Source: Acinetobacter piscicola
GTDB taxonomy: Bacteria; Pseudomonadota; Gammaproteobacteria; Pseudomonadales; Moraxellaceae
Length of the DNA stretch: 64,000 nt
Direction of reading: 5' to 3'
NCBI RefSeq assembly: GCF_015218165.1
Contig: NZ_CP048660.1
Span: forward strand, 1 to 64,000
This document shows, piece by piece, positions 61,312 through 64,000 of this stretch. The translations under genes and the position numbers were made by a program. Within the stretch, counting starts at the first letter, position 1; each line of letters starts with the position of its first letter. The notes below the pieces were generated by a model. It did no database searches and had not been told where the DNA came from. It worked only from the letters and a program-made list of their open reading frames with translations.

Positions 61312-62055
61312 ATGCTCAAAAATAAAGTTCTGTTTACTTCCGCTATAAGCATTGTTATATGTAGCTTAATTGCTTGTACAAATTTGAATAAACAGGACAA
61401 GTTCCCTACGCTCGAGGAAGAGTGTAAATTAGCAGGAAGTAGTAGTAAGCAGTGTGAAATTCTTAATTTAAAAGATTTATCCTTAGATGAAAAAGAGAAT
61501 CTAATGGGATGGGTCTATCTAAATGGGTTAGATAATATCAAACCTAATTATGATAAAGCTTACTATTGGTTTGAAAAGGCTGCAAAAGCTAATAACCATG
61601 AAGCTATAAATTCATTAGGTATGATTTATTTTGCTGGGTTAGGAAAAGATAAGGATTTTCAAAAGGCTGAAGAATGTTTTTTAGAAGCAAATAGGTATGG
61701 TAACAAAGATGCTAAATTGAACTTGGCAGAACTATATAGAGTTAAAGATTTTGGTCGATCACCAGATTTTGAAAAAGCAGAGCGTTGGTATTTATTAGGA
61801 GTCCAAGATAATCCTTCACGGGCATATGAGGGGTTATCAAAAATGTACTTGGATCAGGAAAACTATGAAAAGGCATTTAGTTTCTCTGGAAAAGCTGCTG
61901 AACTAGGTAATCCTGAAGCACAATATAATTTAGGGGTTTTCTTTGAGCAAGGCGTGTATGTAAAAAAAGATAAAAAGCAAGCTGAGTTTTGGTATGAAAA
62001 AGCAGCTAAGCAAGGACATTTGAACGCAATTAATAATTTAAATATTCTTAGATAA
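61312..62055 (+). CDS. Sel1-repeat lipoprotein 2
   Basis: A 247-aa lipoprotein (SIVICSLIAC lipobox). It has at least four Sel1-like repeats, for example AINSLGMIYFAGLGKDKDFQ and AQYNLGVFFEQGVYVKKDKK. A paralogue in role of the previous gene, 43 bases downstream of it. Tandem Sel1 lipoproteins behind a toxin tip look like an accumulated immunity array. A terminator follows at 62070. Confidence 0.75.
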   Translation: MLKNKVLFTSAISIVICSLIACTNLNKQDKFPTLEEECKLAGSSSKQCEILNLKDLSLDEKENLMGWVYLNGLDNIKPNYDKAYYWFEKAAKANNHEAINSLGMIYFAGLGKDKDFQKAEECFLEANRYGNKDAKLNLAELYRVKDFGRSPDFEKAERWYLLGVQDNPSRAYEGLSKMYLDQENYEKAFSFSGKAAELGNPEAQYNLGVFFEQGVYVKKDKKQAEFWYEKAAKQGHLNAINNLNILR

Positions 62056-62069
62056 AAATAAATGGAAAG

Positions 62070-62111
62070 GCTTCATTATGTAATCATTTTTATAATAATG
62101 AAGCTTTATTT
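62070..62111 (+). terminator. Rho-independent terminator after Sel1 genes
   Basis: GCTTCATTAT pairs with ATAATGAAGC across a 15-base loop, then TTTATTTT. Confidence 0.75.
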
Positions 62112-62270
62112 TCCGGGGTTATATGAAAAGATACTGTTTGATAGGTTTTTTAAATAAAATTATTTTCTTGTTTTTGTAACTAAAGAGAAAAGTATTAGCA
62201 GGTTTTTTTATTTCTTACCAATTATAGTCATTTATTAAAAAGTAAAATAACTGAAAATAAGGAAAAATAA

Positions 62271-62396
62271 ATGAAAGAAATACTTTTACTAGCAATTTTA
62301 TTGGGGTTAACTGGGTGTAGTGATAATGACCAAAAAAGCAGTGTGCAAGAAAATAGTAAGCGTCCGCTGAACACACCTTATGAATTCATCCTATAA
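62271..62396 (+). pseudogene. Lipoprotein gene truncated by IS66
   Basis: AAGGAAA site then MKEILLLAILLGLTGC, a lipoprotein signal, followed by SDNDQKSSVQEN. At 62356 the IS66 end takes over and the frame stops within it at 62396. It was the next lipoprotein of the Rhs-associated row. Confidence 0.7.
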
Positions 62397-62441
62397 GCCT
62401 TAATTTAGTCCCCACTTAGAAACAAGTGGGGACTTAAATTT

Positions 62442-62825
62442 ATGACTACAAATAATCAGACATCCATCGCATCTCTTGCGAAAAAACGAAGAACATACAG
62501 TCCTGAATTTAAACAGCAGATCGTTCAGGCTTGTAAAGCACCGGACGTTTCAATTGCTTCAGTCGCTTTGCAACATGGATTGAATACAAATCTTGTATCC
62601 AAATGGATTCGCTTAATTGATGCTAAGCCAGGGAGTGATCGCTCACCACTACCGAATAAACCTGCATTTATTGCCTTATCTTGCTCTGCACCATTAGATC
62701 CTACTCCTACTGACATGTTAAAAGTTCAAATTACTTTACCCAACTCAAAAGCAGAAATTGGCTTGAAATGGCAAGTATCAGAAATATCTGCTTTAGCAGA
62801 ATTACTCAAGGCACTTGCAACATGA
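62442..62825 (+). CDS. tnpA: IS66 TnpA
   Basis: A 127-aa HTH protein of IS66 (RRTYSPEFKQQIVQACKAPD, ASVALQHGLNTNLVSKWI), required with TnpB and TnpC for transposition. Its TGA overlaps the tnpB ATG (ATGA). Confidence 0.88.
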   Translation: MTTNNQTSIASLAKKRRTYSPEFKQQIVQACKAPDVSIASVALQHGLNTNLVSKWIRLIDAKPGSDRSPLPNKPAFIALSCSAPLDPTPTDMLKVQITLPNSKAEIGLKWQVSEISALAELLKALAT

Positions 62826-63157
62826 TCCGCATTGATGAAATCTGGTTGTCTACTCAGCCCATGGACATGCGTGCAGGAATGGATACTGCCATGGCTCAGG
62901 TGGTGAGAGCCTTTGGCTACATCAAACCGCATTGTGCTTACCTGTTCTGTAATAAACGTGGCCATCGCATGAAAGTGCTGGTACATGATGGACTGGGCAT
63001 CTGGCTGTGTGCCCGGCGGCTGGAACAGGGAAAATTCCACTGGGCTAAAGTTCACCAGGGTGAAAACGTAGCTCTCAGTCCAGAACAGTTACAGGCACTC
63101 ATTCAGGGTTTGCCCTGGCAGCGCATTGGACGACAGCAAGTGGTCACAATGCTCTAA
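62822..63157 (+). CDS. tnpB: IS66 TnpB (Orf2)
   Basis: A 111-aa IS66 Orf2-type protein, recognised by IDEIWLSTQPMDMRAGMD, KVLVHDGLGIWLCARRLEQG and the C-terminal QALIQGLPWQRI. I start it at ATG 62822, overlapping tnpA; an earlier in-frame ATG lies inside tnpA. Confidence 0.9.
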   Translation: MIRIDEIWLSTQPMDMRAGMDTAMAQVVRAFGYIKPHCAYLFCNKRGHRMKVLVHDGLGIWLCARRLEQGKFHWAKVHQGENVALSPEQLQALIQGLPWQRIGRQQVVTML

Positions 63158-63231
63158 ACTAGGCTGCTACATTCTACTATTCTCCAAACGTTCTATTTCC
63201 TCTGCGTCATGACCTCAGGCATACTGCGGTC

Positions 63232-64000
63232 ATGAATACACTGCCTGACTTAAGCCAACTGACCCATGAACAACTGCTGGAATTTACCCTGCAGTTGGCG
63301 ATGCAGCATCAGTCTCTGGCACAATCAAATCAAGAATTAGAAAAATCAAACCAGCAATTGGATGCCAAAGTTCAGCATCTTTCTATTCTCAATCAAAAAT
63401 ACGAGCATGAACTGGCGCTGTTTAAAAAGCATAAATTCGCCCAAAAGAATGAACACTTAACGGCAAAACAAATCCATCTATGGGACGAAGCGGTCGAAGA
63501 AGATATCGCAGCCGTTGATCTGGAATTAGAACGATTAAATGCAGATAAAACCGATGCAGCGACACAGAAAGCCAAAACCAATAAACCTAAACGTCGACTG
63601 CTGCCAGATCATCTACACACCATCCGTATTGAGCATGAACCTGCATCAACCCAATGCAGTTGTGGCTGCCAGTTACGTCGTATCGGCGAAGATATCAGTG
63701 AAAAACTGCATTTCAGACCGGCACAGTTCTACAAGGAACAGCATGTTCGTGGCAAATGGGTCTGTGGTCAGTGTGACACCCTGACTCAGCAAGCGATGCC
63801 TGCCTATGTGATTGATAAAGGCATTGCTTCACCTGAACTGCTCAGCCATGTGCTGGTATCGAAGTATGCCGATCATTTGCCGCTGTACCGTCAGCGCCTG
63901 ATCTATCAGCGGGCTGGCATTGATCTGTCCAGATCCACTTTATCTGACTGGATTGGTCGCTGCGGTGTGGAACTGGAGCCTCTGGCCAATACCTTAAAAG
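63232..64000 (+). CDS. tnpC: IS66 TnpC transposase (partial, runs off window)
   Basis: The first 256 codons of the DDE transposase. An N-terminal coiled coil (SNQELEKSNQQLDAKVQHL), a zinc-finger-like region (CSCGCQLRR ... CGQC) and the start of the catalytic part (ADHLPLYRQRLIYQRAGIDL) are visible. It is open to the window edge with no stop. Confidence 0.88.
   Translation, partial: MNTLPDLSQLTHEQLLEFTLQLAMQHQSLAQSNQELEKSNQQLDAKVQHLSILNQKYEHELALFKKHKFAQKNEHLTAKQIHLWDEAVEEDIAAVDLELERLNADKTDAATQKAKTNKPKRRLLPDHLHTIRIEHEPASTQCSCGCQLRRIGEDISEKLHFRPAQFYKEQHVRGKWVCGQCDTLTQQAMPAYVIDKGIASPELLSHVLVSKYADHLPLYRQRLIYQRAGIDLSRSTLSDWIGRCGVELEPLANTLK

Larger units (their letters stand above)
62356..64000 (+). 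mobile_element. IS66-family element, right end beyond window
   Basis: Left terminus GTAAGCGTCCGCTGAACAC, followed by tnpA, tnpB and tnpC in order. The terminus matches, inverted, the remnant at 32061-32072. Confidence 0.9.

Noticed and set aside
56785..62055. Complete type VI secretion effector operon
   Set aside because: No vgrG, PAAR or Rhs N-terminus is present; only tips, a partial core and lipoproteins.
1..64000. CRISPR arrays, rRNA and tRNA genes, XerCD pdif sites
   Set aside because: No regularly spaced repeats, no cloverleaf or rRNA sequence, and no site resembling the Acinetobacter pdif consensus was noticed on reading.

Overview
The window looks like chromosomal or large-replicon DNA of an Acinetobacter species. 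This rests on the generally AT-rich composition, on proteins that read like Acinetobacter homologues, and on an insertion-sequence population typical of the genus: an ISAba11-like IS701 element, IS982, IS3, IS66, and IS5-type ends beginning GGCTTTGTTGCACAAA. No rRNA, tRNA or CRISPR array was recognised. Species cannot be fixed from the sequence.

Layout. 1-505: IS debris and one copy of a 187-bp repeat. 0.5-5.5 kb: a SWIM/SNF2 helicase and a hipBA toxin-antitoxin pair. 5.9-7.0 kb: an IS701-type element whose transposase has an in-frame stop. 7.2-13.4 kb: a MacAB-like efflux set, a CusRS/HprRS-like two-component system, and divergently a HbpS-like protein with a periplasmic transthyretin-like (HIUase) protein. 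13.5-26.7 kb: a compositionally richer block with DUF2805, DUF2256, an FeS-type photolyase/cryptochrome, NudC, lipocalin, fatty-acid desaturase, FAD oxidoreductase, DUF1365, two cyclopropane-synthase-like methyltransferases, DUF1295, a histidine kinase, a frameshifted response regulator, a chalcone-isomerase-like protein and an NTF2-like lipoprotein. In other proteobacteria much of this set is the RpoE/ChrR photo-oxidative stress and lipid-modification cluster; here a two-component system sits in it instead. 26.8-31.8 kb: a TrpI-like LysR gene, trpBA, and a ribA split by an IS3 element (3-bp target duplication, reading frame restorable).

32.6-46.9 kb is the most interesting part. A co-directional array encodes a WYL regulator, a zinc-ribbon peptide, a DUF87/HerA ATPase with a long Ser/Gly-rich insert, two small proteins sharing an N-terminal MGFWSS leader, a coiled-coil protein, a coiled-coil protein with a GrpE-like C-terminus, two paralogous Hsp70-like ATPases with DUF1566-like N-termini, a HEPN-like protein and a dynamin-like GTPase cut short by an IS3 end. 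I do not recognise it as a named system. A defence or stress island is my inference.

47-53.4 kb: a P4-type integrase, two further hipA/hipB modules (one toxin-first) and an IS982. 53.4-56.8 kb: nested IS elements (IS5-type cut by IS982, itself cut by IS3). 56.8-62.4 kb: debris of an Rhs polymorphic-toxin locus, with a displaced toxin tip and lipoprotein, an N-terminally truncated Rhs core with a second toxin tip, two Sel1-repeat lipoproteins, and a third lipoprotein gene cut by an IS66 element that runs off the window end.
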